From assembly GCA_019455285.1 (NCBI GenBank), contig JACFMS010000004.1, positions 67,145 to 131,144 on the forward strand: a DNA stretch of 64,000 bases, given 5' to 3'. Source of the DNA: Sphingomonadales bacterium. GTDB taxonomy: Bacteria > Pseudomonadota > Alphaproteobacteria > Sphingomonadales > Govanellaceae. The number at the start of each line of letters is the position of its first letter. Position 1 is the stretch's first letter. The translations under genes and the position numbers were made by a program. The notes beneath the pieces are model-generated. The model made no database searches, was not told the DNA's origin, and saw only the letters and a program-made list of their open reading frames with translations. Shown in pieces: positions 9,017 to 18,420 of this stretch.

Positions 9017-9639
9017 CAGAAGCCGTGCTGATCTCCCAAGGACTGCTGTGGCTGGCGGTGATCGGCCTTGGCCTTGCGGTCATTGCGCTCGCCCGTCAGG
9101 TCGGCATACTTTACGAGCGGGTAGCGCCGGCCGGCGCGCTGGCCGTCAACGCCCGCCTCAAAGTCGGCGAGGATGCGCCGCCGATTTCCGCGCCGACGCT
9201 CGACGGCCGGGTGATCGACTTGCGCAACGCCGGCGAGGGCAAGAGCCGCCTGTTGTTCTTCCTGGCGCCGGACTGCCCGATCTGCAAAACCTTGCTGCCG
9301 ATCTTAAAGTCGGTGCGCAAATCGGAAGCCCAGTGGCTGGATATCGTGCTGGCGAGCGATGGGCCGGCGGCGGCGCACCGCGCCTTTATCGATCATGAAG
9401 GATTGCAGGACTTTGCCTACGTGCTGTCCGAGCCGTTGGGCCGGGCGCTGGGCGTGGGCAAGCTGCCCTATGGCGTGCTCATCGACGAGGCGGGCAAAAT
9501 AGCCGCCTTCGGCATCGTCAACTCGCGGGAACATCTGGAAAGTTTATTCGAGGCTAAGGAACGCGGCGTCGGCTCCATTCAGGATTTTCTGTCGGCGCGC
9601 GCATCCACAACAAAGGGAGGCGGCCATGGCCATTCTTGA
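9013..9639 (+). CDS. mauD: MauD, membrane-anchored thioredoxin-like protein
   Basis: 208 residues. An N-terminal membrane anchor (about residues 8-27) is followed by a periplasmic thioredoxin/redoxin fold with APDCPICK, so the redox pair is Cys88/Cys91. The cis-proline is probably in GKLPYGVLID. The protein would form or isomerise disulfides in the light chain, which has 14 cysteines after the signal. It starts in the ATGA overlap with mauE; the open frame upstream belongs to mauE. The end of mauD overlaps the start of mauA by 14 bp, so the four genes are tightly coupled. Confidence 0.9.
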   Translation: MTEAVLISQGLLWLAVIGLGLAVIALARQVGILYERVAPAGALAVNARLKVGEDAPPISAPTLDGRVIDLRNAGEGKSRLLFFLAPDCPICKTLLPILKSVRKSEAQWLDIVLASDGPAAAHRAFIDHEGLQDFAYVLSEPLGRALGVGKLPYGVLIDEAGKIAAFGIVNSREHLESLFEAKERGVGSIQDFLSARASTTKGGGHGHS

Positions 9640-10183
9640 TCGCATGACCGAGCGGGCGACCCGTCGCCTCGCGCAAGGCACATCACGACGCAGCCTGTTG
9701 ACGGCGCTGGGCGGCATTCTGGTGGGAGCCACCGGCCTGCCGCTGTTGCCGGTGGCGCGAGCCAGCGGCGGCGCTGGGTCTGGATATCCCGGCGTTCTGC
9801 CGCAATCCACCGGCGACCCCCAGGATCCGGGGGATCCGGCGAGCTGCGACTACTGGCGCTATTGCGGCATCGATGGCTTTTTGTGCAGTTGCTGCGGCGG
9901 CAGCGCCAGCGCCTGCCCGCCCGGCACCGAGATGTCGCCCATCACCTGGATCGGCTCCTGCCGCAATCCGGCGGATAACAGAAATTATATTATTTCCTAT
10001 AATGACTGCTGCGGCCTGACCAGTTGCGGCCGCTGCATGTGCAACCGCAACGAAAGCGATTTGCCCATGTACCGGCCATCGGCCAATAACGATACCAACT
10101 GGTGCCTGAATACCAAGAGCAGCGTCTATACCTGCTCGACGGCGGTGATCATCGGCTACGCCATGGATGAGGAGAAAAAATGA
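9626..10183 (+). CDS. mauA: Amine dehydrogenase light chain with TTQ cofactor (AauA/MauA)
   Basis: 185 residues. The N-terminus has a twin-arginine motif (TSRRSLL, residues 19-25) and a hydrophobic stretch, so export is probably by Tat. The mature part has the pattern CDYWRYC...CSCCGG...NDCCG...CGRC. By alignment with Paracoccus MauA from memory, the two tryptophans that crosslink to tryptophan tryptophylquinone are Trp108 (SPITWIGSC) and Trp159 (NDTNWC), and the catalytic base is Asp127 (SYNDCC). There are 14 cysteines, and the GFLCSCCGG and SPITWIGSC stretches resemble aromatic amine dehydrogenase more than methylamine dehydrogenase (12 cysteines as I recall). The likely product is an aralkylamine dehydrogenase, substrates such as tyramine or phenethylamine. 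The stop overlaps the next start. Confidence 0.92.
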   Translation: MAILDRMTERATRRLAQGTSRRSLLTALGGILVGATGLPLLPVARASGGAGSGYPGVLPQSTGDPQDPGDPASCDYWRYCGIDGFLCSCCGGSASACPPGTEMSPITWIGSCRNPADNRNYIISYNDCCGLTSCGRCMCNRNESDLPMYRPSANNDTNWCLNTKSSVYTCSTAVIIGYAMDEEKK

Positions 10184-10641
10184 GGCGGGTGTTTACCGCC
10201 GCAATTACGTTGCTGTTGAGTAGCGTACCGGCCATCGCCGCAGACGGCGCTGATCTCTATACCCGCTGCGCCGCCTGCCACCTGCCGACCGGGGAGGGGG
10301 TGCCGGGCACCTATCCGCCGCTTGCTGACCATATCGGCCATTTCGGCATTTCGCCGGAAGGCCGCGCCTACTTGGTGGCGGTGATCACCAAGGGGGTGAT
10401 GGGCAAGCTGGAGGTCAACGGTGAAAGCTATCGCGGCATGATGCCGGCCCAGGGCCATGAATTTTCAGATGATGACCTGGCCGCGCTCTTGAACTATCTT
10501 ATGACGACGTTTCCGCCCCAAGGTAAGGCAAAGCCATTTACAACAGAAGAAGTGGCAAGCCTGAAAGCCCAGACGGCCGGCTTGACGCCCAATGCCGTGC
10601 TCAAGGTTCGGCCGCCGCTCGATGAAGGAAACAGCAAATGA
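10180..10641 (+). CDS. Monohaem cytochrome c, probable electron acceptor
   Basis: 153 residues with a signal peptide (1-20, ending AIAAD). Haem motif CAACH at residues 30-34 and a likely sixth-ligand Met in the GMMPA stretch (residues 86-90). It is periplasmic. It overlaps mauA by ATGA, so it is made together with the dehydrogenase and is a strong candidate for its electron acceptor, in the place taken by amicyanin or azurin in other systems. No blue-copper gene is seen nearby. Confidence 0.87.
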   Translation: MRRVFTAAITLLLSSVPAIAADGADLYTRCAACHLPTGEGVPGTYPPLADHIGHFGISPEGRAYLVAVITKGVMGKLEVNGESYRGMMPAQGHEFSDDDLAALLNYLMTTFPPQGKAKPFTTEEVASLKAQTAGLTPNAVLKVRPPLDEGNSK

Positions 10642-11078
10642 TGGGGAGCGCTGCCGCTGCTATGATCGTCCTTGCCGCCGCCGGCTTTGTCGGCGTCGAC
10701 AATCCGTCTACCGCCAAGAACAACTGGATGCTGCATTGCCAGGGCTGTCATCTGCCCGACGGCAGCGGCAGCGCCGACGGCGCGCCGAGCATGGTCGGGA
10801 TCGTATCCCGTTTCCTTAGCGTGGACGGCGGGCGTGAATATGTCGGCAAGGTTCCGGGCGTGGCCAATGCCGGGTTGGATGACACGGCGCTGGCGGAACT
10901 TGTCAACTGGATGCTGCAAACCTACGACAAGGAGCATTTGCCGGCAAATTTCAAACCATATACCGCGCAGGAAATAGGAGCCCTGCGCGAGCGGCCGTAT
11001 ATTGTCGAAGCGGCCGACATGCGACAGCAATTACTGGAAAAAATGCGCTCAATGGAAGCGGCTGGGGAAAACCGGTAA
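10638..11078 (+). CDS. Second c-type cytochrome of the amine dehydrogenase operon
   Basis: 146 residues. Signal or anchor region at the N-terminus and haem motif CQGCH at residues 34-38. Where the preceding cytochrome has GMMPA, this one reads KVPGVANAGLDD, so the usual Met ligand is absent; Met52 (PSMVG) is an alternative. The C-terminal 30 residues are charged and helical. It overlaps the preceding gene by ATGA. It could be a second carrier, a redox partner in quinone maturation, or a structural haem protein. No two-haem MauG-type peroxidase is found in this window. Confidence 0.82.
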   Translation: MMGSAAAAMIVLAAAGFVGVDNPSTAKNNWMLHCQGCHLPDGSGSADGAPSMVGIVSRFLSVDGGREYVGKVPGVANAGLDDTALAELVNWMLQTYDKEHLPANFKPYTAQEIGALRERPYIVEAADMRQQLLEKMRSMEAAGENR

Positions 11079-11139
11079 GCCTGTTGGAGTGACGCTATTG
11101 TCGCTCTGAATGAAACTTTGACAAACGGAGGAGGAGACG

Positions 11140-13506
11140 ATGTTAGGTCGACACAGTAAGCATACGCGTCAGTATCTTTTTGGTGGCGTTGCCGCCTCGG
11201 CGCTTATCCTGGCAATTCCAGGACTGGCGCTGGCGCAGGGCGATTCCGTCCTGATCGGCGAAGTGCTGGTCACCGCGCAAAAGCGCGAGCAAAGCGCTCA
11301 GGATGTCGGCATTTCGATGTCCACGTATTCAAATGAGCAGATCCGGGCGCTGGGCTTCACCAATGCCCAGGAAGTGACCGCCCTGGCCGCCGGCATCAGC
11401 ACCATGCAGCCGAACGGCGAGGCGAACTACGCCATCGGCATCCGCGGCGTCGCCAACAACGATTTCACCACCAACGTCGAAAGCCCGGTCGCCATTTATG
11501 TCGACGAAGTTTACATCAGCCAGATGTCGGGCGCCGGCTTCCTGTTGTTTGATGTCGAGCGCGTCGAATTGCTGCGCGGCCCGCAAGGCACGCTGTTTGG
11601 CCGCAACGCCACCGGCGGCCTGGTGCATTACATTACCGTGAAGCCGAGCCTCGATGAATTCAATGGTTTTGGCAGCATCACCTACGGCCGCTTCAACCGC
11701 ATGAAGTTCCAAGGCGCGGTTGGCGTACCGGTGAGTGATAAAGTGGCGCTGCGCGCCTCGTTTGCCACCCATCAGGGCGGCGGCTATGTGGAGAATCGCC
11801 TGCGGCCGCAGGATGATCTTAACAACGCCAACGAATCCGCCGGTCGCTTGCAAGCGCTGTTCCAGCCGAACGAGGACGTGGAAATTCTGCTCAACGCCCG
11901 CTTCGGCCAGCAGGACATCCGCACCGGCTTCTTTGAATACGCCTCCGCCATTTTCCCGACCGGCGAGGCGACGCCCGGCGTGCCCAATCCCGACCTGGGC
12001 GGCTATGTCGACCTGGATGACGATGTGTACGCCGGTGACTATGACACGCCCGGCCATAACGAACTGGACACCTATGGCTACAGCGGCACGCTGAAGTGGA
12101 ACATGGACTTCGCCACCTTGACCAGCATCACCGACTTCCAGACGGTGAAGCGCGACTACATCGAGGATTCGGACGCCTCGCCGGTGGATTACTTCCAGTT
12201 CTTCCTGACCACCGATACCGAGCAGTTCTCCCAGGAGATCCGGCTTAATGGCGAAGCGGATAAGCTGAAGTGGGTCGCCGGCTTCTATTACATGGATTTG
12301 AAAGTCCGGGATTCCAATGGCGGCATTACGAGAGGGCTTTTCCAGGCGCTGGCGGATGCCGGCGTATTCGGAGATGAGGCCATTGGCTTGACGCTCGACG
12401 AACTGGGCTTCAACGGTATCCGCAATCCGTACGCCACCGACACCGAAACTTGGTCGCTGTTCGGGCAGTTGGAATTTGAGGTGACGGAGCAATTCACCGT
12501 GATCGGCGGTTTCCGCTGGATCGATGAAAAGAAATCGCACCTCTACCATAACTACCTGATGTGGTTCCCGGACACGTCCACCAGCGGCATGGACCCCAAC
12601 GCTACGATTGTCGGCGATGCCTTGCCTGAATCGCCGTATTCCTCGAGCCGCAAGGATGGCAACTGGTCGGCCCGGCTGCAGGTGAACTTTAAGCCCGTCG
12701 ATAATCTCTTGACCTACGCCAGCTGGAACCGCGGCGTGAAGTCGGGTGGCTTCAATGCGCCGTTCTTGCCGAGCCCCTTTGCGCTCAGCGACGCGTTCAT
12801 GAGCTATGAGCCGGAAAAGCTTGACGCCTTTGAAGTGGGCTTCAAGTGGGACAGCTCAAACCGCCGGGTACGGATCAACGGTGCGGCGTATTATTATGAC
12901 TACAACAACTATCAGGCCTTCTCCACCATCGGCCTTGATACCGCCACCTTGAACGCCGACGCCAAGGTCAAGGGCTTCGAGGTGGAAGTCCAGGCGGCGC
13001 CGGTCAAAGGGCTCGATATGCAGTTCGGCATTTCCTATATCGACCCTGAAGTCAAGAACGTGCCGGGCCTGACCATTGATGTGGACACCGACGGTGATGG
13101 CATTGTCGATGTGCCGGCGTTGCTGCCCGGCGCTACGCGCAAGCCGGTGCAGACGCCGAAGTGGAACTTGAATGGCCTTGTGCGATATGAAGTGTTCATG
13201 GCCAACAGCGGCAGCGTGGCCTTCCAGGTGGACGGCATGTACCGCGCCAAGCACCACTTCGCGCTGACCAATTTCCCGGCTTCCACCGAAAGCGGCTATT
13301 TCATCGGCAATGCTTCGGTCACCTGGTTCTCGGAAGACGAGAAATGGAGCATGCGGTTCTTTGTCCAGAACTTCACTGATAAGGAATACGTGGTCCAGAC
13401 CTTTGATTTGTCGGGCAGCGTCAGCAACGGCGGGCTCTTTGGCCTTATTGAACAGTATTACGGACGGCCGCGCACCTGGGGCGCAAACCTCAGCTACTCC
13501 TTCTAA
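11140..13506 (+). CDS. TonB-dependent outer-membrane receptor
   Basis: 788 residues with signal peptide (cleavage near LALAQ), a TonB-box-like stretch followed by TAQKREQSAQDVGIS, a plug domain (IRGVANNDF, ELLRGPQGTLFGRNATGG) and a C-terminal beta-barrel ending in the aromatic SYSF. The type resembles receptors for organic substrates more than classical siderophore receptors. A loop near residue 648 carries DTDGDGIVD, a calcium-binding-type acidic motif. It lies 61 bp downstream of the cytochrome genes with its own GGAGGAG ribosome-binding site, so it probably imports the amine or a bulky precursor for this pathway. Confidence 0.9.
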   Translation: MLGRHSKHTRQYLFGGVAASALILAIPGLALAQGDSVLIGEVLVTAQKREQSAQDVGISMSTYSNEQIRALGFTNAQEVTALAAGISTMQPNGEANYAIGIRGVANNDFTTNVESPVAIYVDEVYISQMSGAGFLLFDVERVELLRGPQGTLFGRNATGGLVHYITVKPSLDEFNGFGSITYGRFNRMKFQGAVGVPVSDKVALRASFATHQGGGYVENRLRPQDDLNNANESAGRLQALFQPNEDVEILLNARFGQQDIRTGFFEYASAIFPTGEATPGVPNPDLGGYVDLDDDVYAGDYDTPGHNELDTYGYSGTLKWNMDFATLTSITDFQTVKRDYIEDSDASPVDYFQFFLTTDTEQFSQEIRLNGEADKLKWVAGFYYMDLKVRDSNGGITRGLFQALADAGVFGDEAIGLTLDELGFNGIRNPYATDTETWSLFGQLEFEVTEQFTVIGGFRWIDEKKSHLYHNYLMWFPDTSTSGMDPNATIVGDALPESPYSSSRKDGNWSARLQVNFKPVDNLLTYASWNRGVKSGGFNAPFLPSPFALSDAFMSYEPEKLDAFEVGFKWDSSNRRVRINGAAYYYDYNNYQAFSTIGLDTATLNADAKVKGFEVEVQAAPVKGLDMQFGISYIDPEVKNVPGLTIDVDTDGDGIVDVPALLPGATRKPVQTPKWNLNGLVRYEVFMANSGSVAFQVDGMYRAKHHFALTNFPASTESGYFIGNASVTWFSEDEKWSMRFFVQNFTDKEYVVQTFDLSGSVSNGGLFGLIEQYYGRPRTWGANLSYSF

Positions 13507-13539
13507 AGGAAGTAGCTCAGCCGCCCGTTTTCGCCCATA

Positions 13540-13586
13540 CCTCTCCCCCTTCCAGGGGGAAAGGGTTAGGGTGAGGGGGTCGCTCA
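13540..13586. repeat. CCCTCACCCTAACCC-type intergenic repeat
   Basis: Contains CCTCTCCCCCTTCCAGGGGGA followed by AAGGGTTAGGGTGAGGGGG. The CCCCCTtccAGGGGG core is an inverted repeat. Related copies lie at 31269-31318 and 54229-54330. As it sits right after the receptor stop it may also help end transcription. Confidence 0.65.
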
Positions 13587-13696
13587 GGGCGTTATAGGTA
13601 ATTTCCCTGCTGTCGCTGTGGCCGGGGTGGTATAAACTGTACCGCCCCGGCCCAGCCTATCTGGGTGAGGAAAAAACAATAAGCCGAGGCTGTAAG

Positions 13697-15388
13697 GTGT
13701 TAAGAGATCAAAGCTATGTCTGCGGCGTCAGCACGACGCCCTTGATGTATAAAACCATCGGCCAGGCGCTCGATGATGCGGCGGCGCGCTGGCCCGACAA
13801 CGAAGCCCTTATCGTTCCCCATCAGGGGGTGCGCCTGACCTATGCCGCGCTGAAGACGGCGGCTGAGGATTTGGCCGCGGGCTTGCTCAGGCAGGGTCTA
13901 GAAGCCGGCGACCGTATCGGTATCTGGTCGCCCAACCGGGCGGAGTGGGTCATTACCCAGTTCGCCACCGCCAAGGCAGGGCTCATTCTGGTTAATATCA
14001 ACCCGGCCTACCGCACGGCCGAGTTGGAATATGCCTTAAACAAGGTCGGCTGCAAGGCGCTCATCCTCGCGCCCGCTTTTAAGTCTTCGGACTATGTGGC
14101 GATAATTCGCGAGCTGGCGCCCGAGATTGACCTCTGCGATCCCGGCGCGCTTCATGCCGACCGGTTGCCCGACTTGAAGCTTGTGGCCACCTTGGGCGAT
14201 CAGCCGCCGGCGGGCTTCATGGCTTATGGCGATATCATCAAAGCGGCGGATGCGGCAAATAGAGCGCTGCTTGCCGACATTGCGGTCACCTTGATGCCCG
14301 ATGATCCCATCAATATTCAGTTCACCTCGGGCACCACCGGGTTTCCCAAGGGAGCGACGCTGACCCATCACAATATCCTCAACAACGGTTATTTTGTCGG
14401 CGAGGGGCAGCGTTTCACCGATCAGGATCGCCTGTGCATCCCTGTGCCCTTATATCACTGCTTCGGCATGGTGATGGGGGTATTAAACTGCGTCACCCAT
14501 GGCGCAGCCATGGTGTTCCCGGGCGAGGCGTTTGATCCCTTAAGTGTGCTGCAAACCGTGGAGCGCGAGCGCTGCACGGCGCTTTACGGCGTGCCCACCA
14601 TGTTCATTGCCGAATTGGAGCACCCTGAGTTCAAGAAATTCGATCTCTCCAGTTTGCGCACCGGCGTCATGGCCGGTTCGCCCTGTCCGGTGGAGGTGAT
14701 GAAGCGGGTGATCGCCGAAATGCACATGACGGACGTTACCATCTGCTACGGTATGACGGAGACGAGCCCGGTCAGTTTCCAAACCTCGCCCGATGATCCC
14801 CTGGACAAGAAAGTGGGATCGGTGGGCCGCGTCCATCCCTTCATCGAGGTCAAGATCATCGATGAAGATGGACGTACCGTGGCGCGGGGCGAGCGGGGCG
14901 AGCTCTTGACCCGCGGCTACAGCGTCATGCGCGGCTACTGGAACGACGAGGAGAAAACCAGGGACGCGGTGGACGCCGGCGGTTGGATGCACACCGGCGA
15001 TTTAGCTACGATCGATGATGCCGGCTACTGCAACATCGTCGGCCGGGTCAAGGACATGATCATTCGCGGCGGCGAGAACGTCTATCCCCGCGAGATCGAG
15101 GAATTTCTCTATCGCCACCCCGCCATTCAGGACGTGCAGGTGTTCGGCGTGCCTGATCATAAATATGGCGAGGAAGTATGCGCCTGGATCAAATTAAAAG
15201 ACGGGGAAACGTTGACGGCGGAAGGCGTGGCGTCCTTCTGCAAAGGACAGATCGCCCATTATAAGGTGCCAAAGCACATTCGATTTGTCCGTGAATTCCC
15301 GATGACGGTCACCGGCAAGGTGCAAAAATTCGTCATGCGGGAAGAAATGTCGAAGGAATTAGGGCGGCGTGAAGCAAAAACCGCCTGA
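13697..15388 (+). CDS. Acyl-CoA ligase (AMP-dependent, fatty-acyl-CoA synthetase family)
   Basis: 563 residues; activates a carboxylic acid to its CoA thioester through an acyl-adenylate. Motifs: P-loop-like [54 protein letters not shown] and the C-terminal lysine in VTGKVQKF. The N-terminus [11 protein letters not shown] is typical of medium/long-chain synthetases and supports the GTG start at 13697, which follows GAGG. It lies between the TonB receptor and the aldehyde dehydrogenase and may activate the acid formed from the amine-derived aldehyde. Confidence 0.88.
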   Translation: MLRDQSYVCGVSTTPLMYKTIGQALDDAAARWPDNEALIVPHQGVRLTYAALKTAAEDLAAGLLRQGLEAGDRIGIWSPNRAEWVITQFATAKAGLILVNINPAYRTAELEYALNKVGCKALILAPAFKSSDYVAIIRELAPEIDLCDPGALHADRLPDLKLVATLGDQPPAGFMAYGDIIKAADAANRALLADIAVTLMPDDPINIQFTSGTTGFPKGATLTHHNILNNGYFVGEGQRFTDQDRLCIPVPLYHCFGMVMGVLNCVTHGAAMVFPGEAFDPLSVLQTVERERCTALYGVPTMFIAELEHPEFKKFDLSSLRTGVMAGSPCPVEVMKRVIAEMHMTDVTICYGMTETSPVSFQTSPDDPLDKKVGSVGRVHPFIEVKIIDEDGRTVARGERGELLTRGYSVMRGYWNDEEKTRDAVDAGGWMHTGDLATIDDAGYCNIVGRVKDMIIRGGENVYPREIEEFLYRHPAIQDVQVFGVPDHKYGEEVCAWIKLKDGETLTAEGVASFCKGQIAHYKVPKHIRFVREFPMTVTGKVQKFVMREEMSKELGRREAKTA

Positions 15389-15421
15389 AGATGTGAATGA
15401 ATTACCCGAAGGAGTGAAGTC

Positions 15422-16825
15422 ATGACAGCGTATAAGTTACTGATCGGCGGCAAACTTGTCGATGGCGACCAGACCATGGACGTCATCAATCCAGCAACCG
15501 AGGAGGTCATCACCAAGTGTCCTCGCGCCTCGGAAAAGCAGCTCAATGAAGCAGTGGCGGCGGCCAAGGCGGCGTTTCCCAAGTGGTCGCAGACCAGCAT
15601 CGAGGAGCGCAAGAAGCTTCTTAATAAATTGGCTGACAAGATCGATGAACATGCCGGGGAATTGGCCCGTCTGCTGACCCAGGAGCAAGGCAAGCCATTG
15701 CCGGAAGCGCAGTGGGAAATCGGCGCAACCGCTGGTTTTGTCCGCTATTTCGCCACCCTCAATCTGCCGGTGGAAGTGATCGAGGATACCAAGGAAAAGC
15801 TCGTTGAAATGCATCGCCGGCCCTTGGGCGTCATTGGTGCGATCATCCCCTGGAACTTCCCGGTGCTGATTGTTTCGTTCAAGCTGCCGGTGGCGCTCTT
15901 GGCCGGCAATACTGTGGTCGCCAAGCCGGCACCGACCACGCCGCTTACCACGTTGCGACTGGGCGAGCTCATGGCCGAGATCTTCCCGGCCGGAGTTGTC
16001 AATATCATCACTGACCAGAACGATCTTGGCGCGGCGATGACCAAGCATAAGGATATCGCCAAGATTTCCTTTACCGGCTCATCAGACACCGGCAAGAAGG
16101 TGATGGCCAGCGTCGCTGAAACCTTGAAGCGGCTGACCCTGGAATTGGGCGGCAATGATGCGGCGATCGTCTTGAACGATGTCGATCCGGCAAAAGTCGC
16201 GCCGAAAATCTTTGGCGGCGCGTTCATGAACGCCGGTCAAGTCTGCCTTGCCATCAAGCGCGTTTACGCCCACGAGTCGATTTATGATAAACTATGCGAT
16301 GAGTTGGCCAAGATTGCCAATAACGCAGTTGTCGGCGACGGCCTGGAGCAGGGCACGGCCATCGGACCGCTGCAAAACAAGATGCAGTATGAAAAAGTGA
16401 AGGGCTTTTTGGCTGACGCCAAGAAAAATGGCAAGGTCATCGCCGGCGGCGAGACCTTGGATCGCCCTGGCTACTTCATCCGCCCCACTGTGGTGCGCGA
16501 TGTCGCCGAAGGTACCAAAATCGTCGATGAAGAACAGTTTGGCCCGGTGCTGCCGGTCATCAAATACAAAGATGTCGATGACGCCATCAAGCGCGCCAAT
16601 GCCACACCTTACGGTTTGGGCGGGTCGGTGTGGACAACTGATTTGAAGCGCGGCAAGGAGCTGGCGGAGCGTATGGAGGCCGGCACGGTATGGATCAACA
16701 GCCACATCGACCTTGCGCCGCACATTCCCTTTGGCGGCGCCAAGCAATCGGGCATCGGCGTTGAATTCGGCCAGGCCGGCTTGGAGGAATTTACCCAACG
16801 CCAAGTCATCAATATCACGCGCTAG
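15422..16825 (+). CDS. NAD(P)-dependent aldehyde dehydrogenase
   Basis: 467 residues, standard ALDH length. Rossmann and catalytic motifs: IPWNFPV, FTGSSDTGKK, catalytic Glu in LELGGNDA and nucleophile Cys in NAGQVCLAIKR, then EEQFGPVLPV. It has no signal peptide, so it is cytoplasmic. It is 33 bp downstream of the CoA ligase with GGAG before ATG. In this setting it most likely oxidises the aldehyde released by the amine dehydrogenase to the acid used by one of the flanking CoA ligases. Confidence 0.92.
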   Translation: MTAYKLLIGGKLVDGDQTMDVINPATEEVITKCPRASEKQLNEAVAAAKAAFPKWSQTSIEERKKLLNKLADKIDEHAGELARLLTQEQGKPLPEAQWEIGATAGFVRYFATLNLPVEVIEDTKEKLVEMHRRPLGVIGAIIPWNFPVLIVSFKLPVALLAGNTVVAKPAPTTPLTTLRLGELMAEIFPAGVVNIITDQNDLGAAMTKHKDIAKISFTGSSDTGKKVMASVAETLKRLTLELGGNDAAIVLNDVDPAKVAPKIFGGAFMNAGQVCLAIKRVYAHESIYDKLCDELAKIANNAVVGDGLEQGTAIGPLQNKMQYEKVKGFLADAKKNGKVIAGGETLDRPGYFIRPTVVRDVAEGTKIVDEEQFGPVLPVIKYKDVDDAIKRANATPYGLGGSVWTTDLKRGKELAERMEAGTVWINSHIDLAPHIPFGGAKQSGIGVEFGQAGLEEFTQRQVINITR

Positions 16826-16862
16826 CGGGTAATGCCGGCGCGCCGCAGCATGAGAGTACGTC

Positions 16863-17558
16863 GTGGCGCTCGAAGGCGAAAAAAAGCGATGGCCGGCGAC
16901 AGCCGTCTTGAGCGCCACCACGCGCCGCGGCGCGTTGGCAAGATTAGGCAGGCTTCTCATAGCGGCGGTGGCGGTAGGCGCAGCGTTGGCGGACTATGGC
17001 CGCCGCGGCCGCGCTCTTGCCGCCACCGCCATCCGACCGCCCGGCGCTTTGCCGGAGCCGAAATTCCTGGCCGCCTGCGTGCGCTGCGGCCTGTGCGTGC
17101 GTGACTGTCCGTATGACACCCTGCGTCTGGCCGAGATGGGAGAGCCGGTGCCGGTCGGCACGCCGTTCTTCCTCGCCCGCGATATTCCTTGCGAGATGTG
17201 CGAAGACATCCCGTGCGTCAAGGCGTGCCCGACCGGCGCGCTCGATCCGGCGCTTACCGACATTAAGGCCGCTGATATGGGGCTTGCCGTCTTCGTCGGC
17301 GTCGATCGTTGTTACAGCTTCAATGGCATCGGCGCTTGCCGCGCCTGCTTCATCGCCTGTCCGGTCAAGGGCGAGGCGATTACCATGGAACTCCTGGTCA
17401 AGGACGGCCGTTCGGTATTCCTGCCAACGGTTCATGCCGAGGCCTGCACCGGCTGCGGCAAATGCGAGAAGGACTGCATCACCGAGGAAGCTTCGATCAA
17501 GGTTCTGCCGCGTCGATTGGCGCAAACGGATACCGGACTTGCGGGGCGCTATGGATAA
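16863..17558 (+). CDS. mauM: MauM/NapG family 4Fe-4S ferredoxin-type protein
   Basis: 231 residues. A twin-arginine-like N-terminus (TTRRGALARLG) precedes a hydrophobic segment, so it is probably exported or membrane-attached. Four ferredoxin-type cysteine clusters follow: CVRCGLCVRDCP, CEMCEDIPCVKACP, CRACFIACP and CTGCGKCEKDC. In mau clusters MauM and MauN accompany the dehydrogenase, and NapG is their relative in nitrate reduction. The start is GTG at 16863. It overlaps mauN by 8 bp. Confidence 0.88.
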   Translation: MALEGEKKRWPATAVLSATTRRGALARLGRLLIAAVAVGAALADYGRRGRALAATAIRPPGALPEPKFLAACVRCGLCVRDCPYDTLRLAEMGEPVPVGTPFFLARDIPCEMCEDIPCVKACPTGALDPALTDIKAADMGLAVFVGVDRCYSFNGIGACRACFIACPVKGEAITMELLVKDGRSVFLPTVHAEACTGCGKCEKDCITEEASIKVLPRRLAQTDTGLAGRYG

Positions 17559-18420
17559 GATCGTGCCGGCGCCCTTTGGCAAATGGCTGATCCTGCGGCG
17601 CGCGTGCCAGTTCGGGATCCTGGCGCTTTTCCTGGCCTCGCCCTGGCTTGGCGTGTGGCTTCTGAAAGGAAACCTTGCCTCCTCCCTGGTGTTGGAGCGG
17701 CTGCCGCTGACCGATCCGTTCATCGCGCTGCAATCGTTCGCCGCCGGCCACGATCTTGCCGCGACAGCCGTGTTGGGCGCTCTTATCGTTGCCGGGTTTT
17801 ATCTTCTCGTTGGCGGGCGCGCCTATTGCGCCTGGGTCTGCCCGATCAATCCGGTGACGGATGCCGCAGCCGCCTTGCGCCGCGCCTTCGGCTTGCGCGC
17901 GACCTGGAAGCTGCGGCGTCAAACCCGATATTGGATCGCCGCTGCAATGGTGATGGTGTCGGCAGTGACCGGAACCATCGCCTGGGAGGTGATCAATCCG
18001 ATCACCATGCTGCATCGAGGTTTGGTCTTTGGCTTAGGCGCGGCGTGGGTTCTGGTTCTCGCCGTCTTCCTGTTCGACCTTTTTGTCGCCAAGCATGGCT
18101 GGTGCGGTCATCTCTGTCCGGTCGGGGCCTTCTACGGCGCGCTGGGCAGTGTCAGTTTCGTGCGTGTCAGCGCCACGCGCCGCGACGCCTGCACCCGTTG
18201 CGGCGATTGTTTCCACATCTGCCCCGAACCGCAGGTCATCAACCCGGCGCTCTATGGCGCGGCAAGCGGCATCAGCCCGGTCATCACCGACCGCGACTGT
18301 ATCAATTGCGGCCGCTGCCTGGATGTCTGCGGCGAGGATGTATTTCAATTCACGACGCGCTTTGGGGCAAGCCATGCTCTAAGGCCGAAGCAAAAGAATG
18401 AAAGGGCCAATCTGAAATGA
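17551..18420 (+). CDS. mauN: MauN/NapH family membrane ferredoxin-type protein
   Basis: 289 residues. Four or five membrane helices, with two short cysteine motifs at the membrane (CAWVCPINP and CGHLCPVGA) and two C-terminal 4Fe-4S clusters (CTRCGDCFHICP and CINCGRCLDVC). It is the membrane partner of MauM and the pair may move electrons between quinol and a periplasmic site. The start is ATG 17551 inside the end of mauM; the longer open frame upstream is the shifted frame of mauM. The stop overlaps the next gene (ATGA). Confidence 0.88.
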   Translation: MDKIVPAPFGKWLILRRACQFGILALFLASPWLGVWLLKGNLASSLVLERLPLTDPFIALQSFAAGHDLAATAVLGALIVAGFYLLVGGRAYCAWVCPINPVTDAAAALRRAFGLRATWKLRRQTRYWIAAAMVMVSAVTGTIAWEVINPITMLHRGLVFGLGAAWVLVLAVFLFDLFVAKHGWCGHLCPVGAFYGALGSVSFVRVSATRRDACTRCGDCFHICPEPQVINPALYGAASGISPVITDRDCINCGRCLDVCGEDVFQFTTRFGASHALRPKQKNERANLK

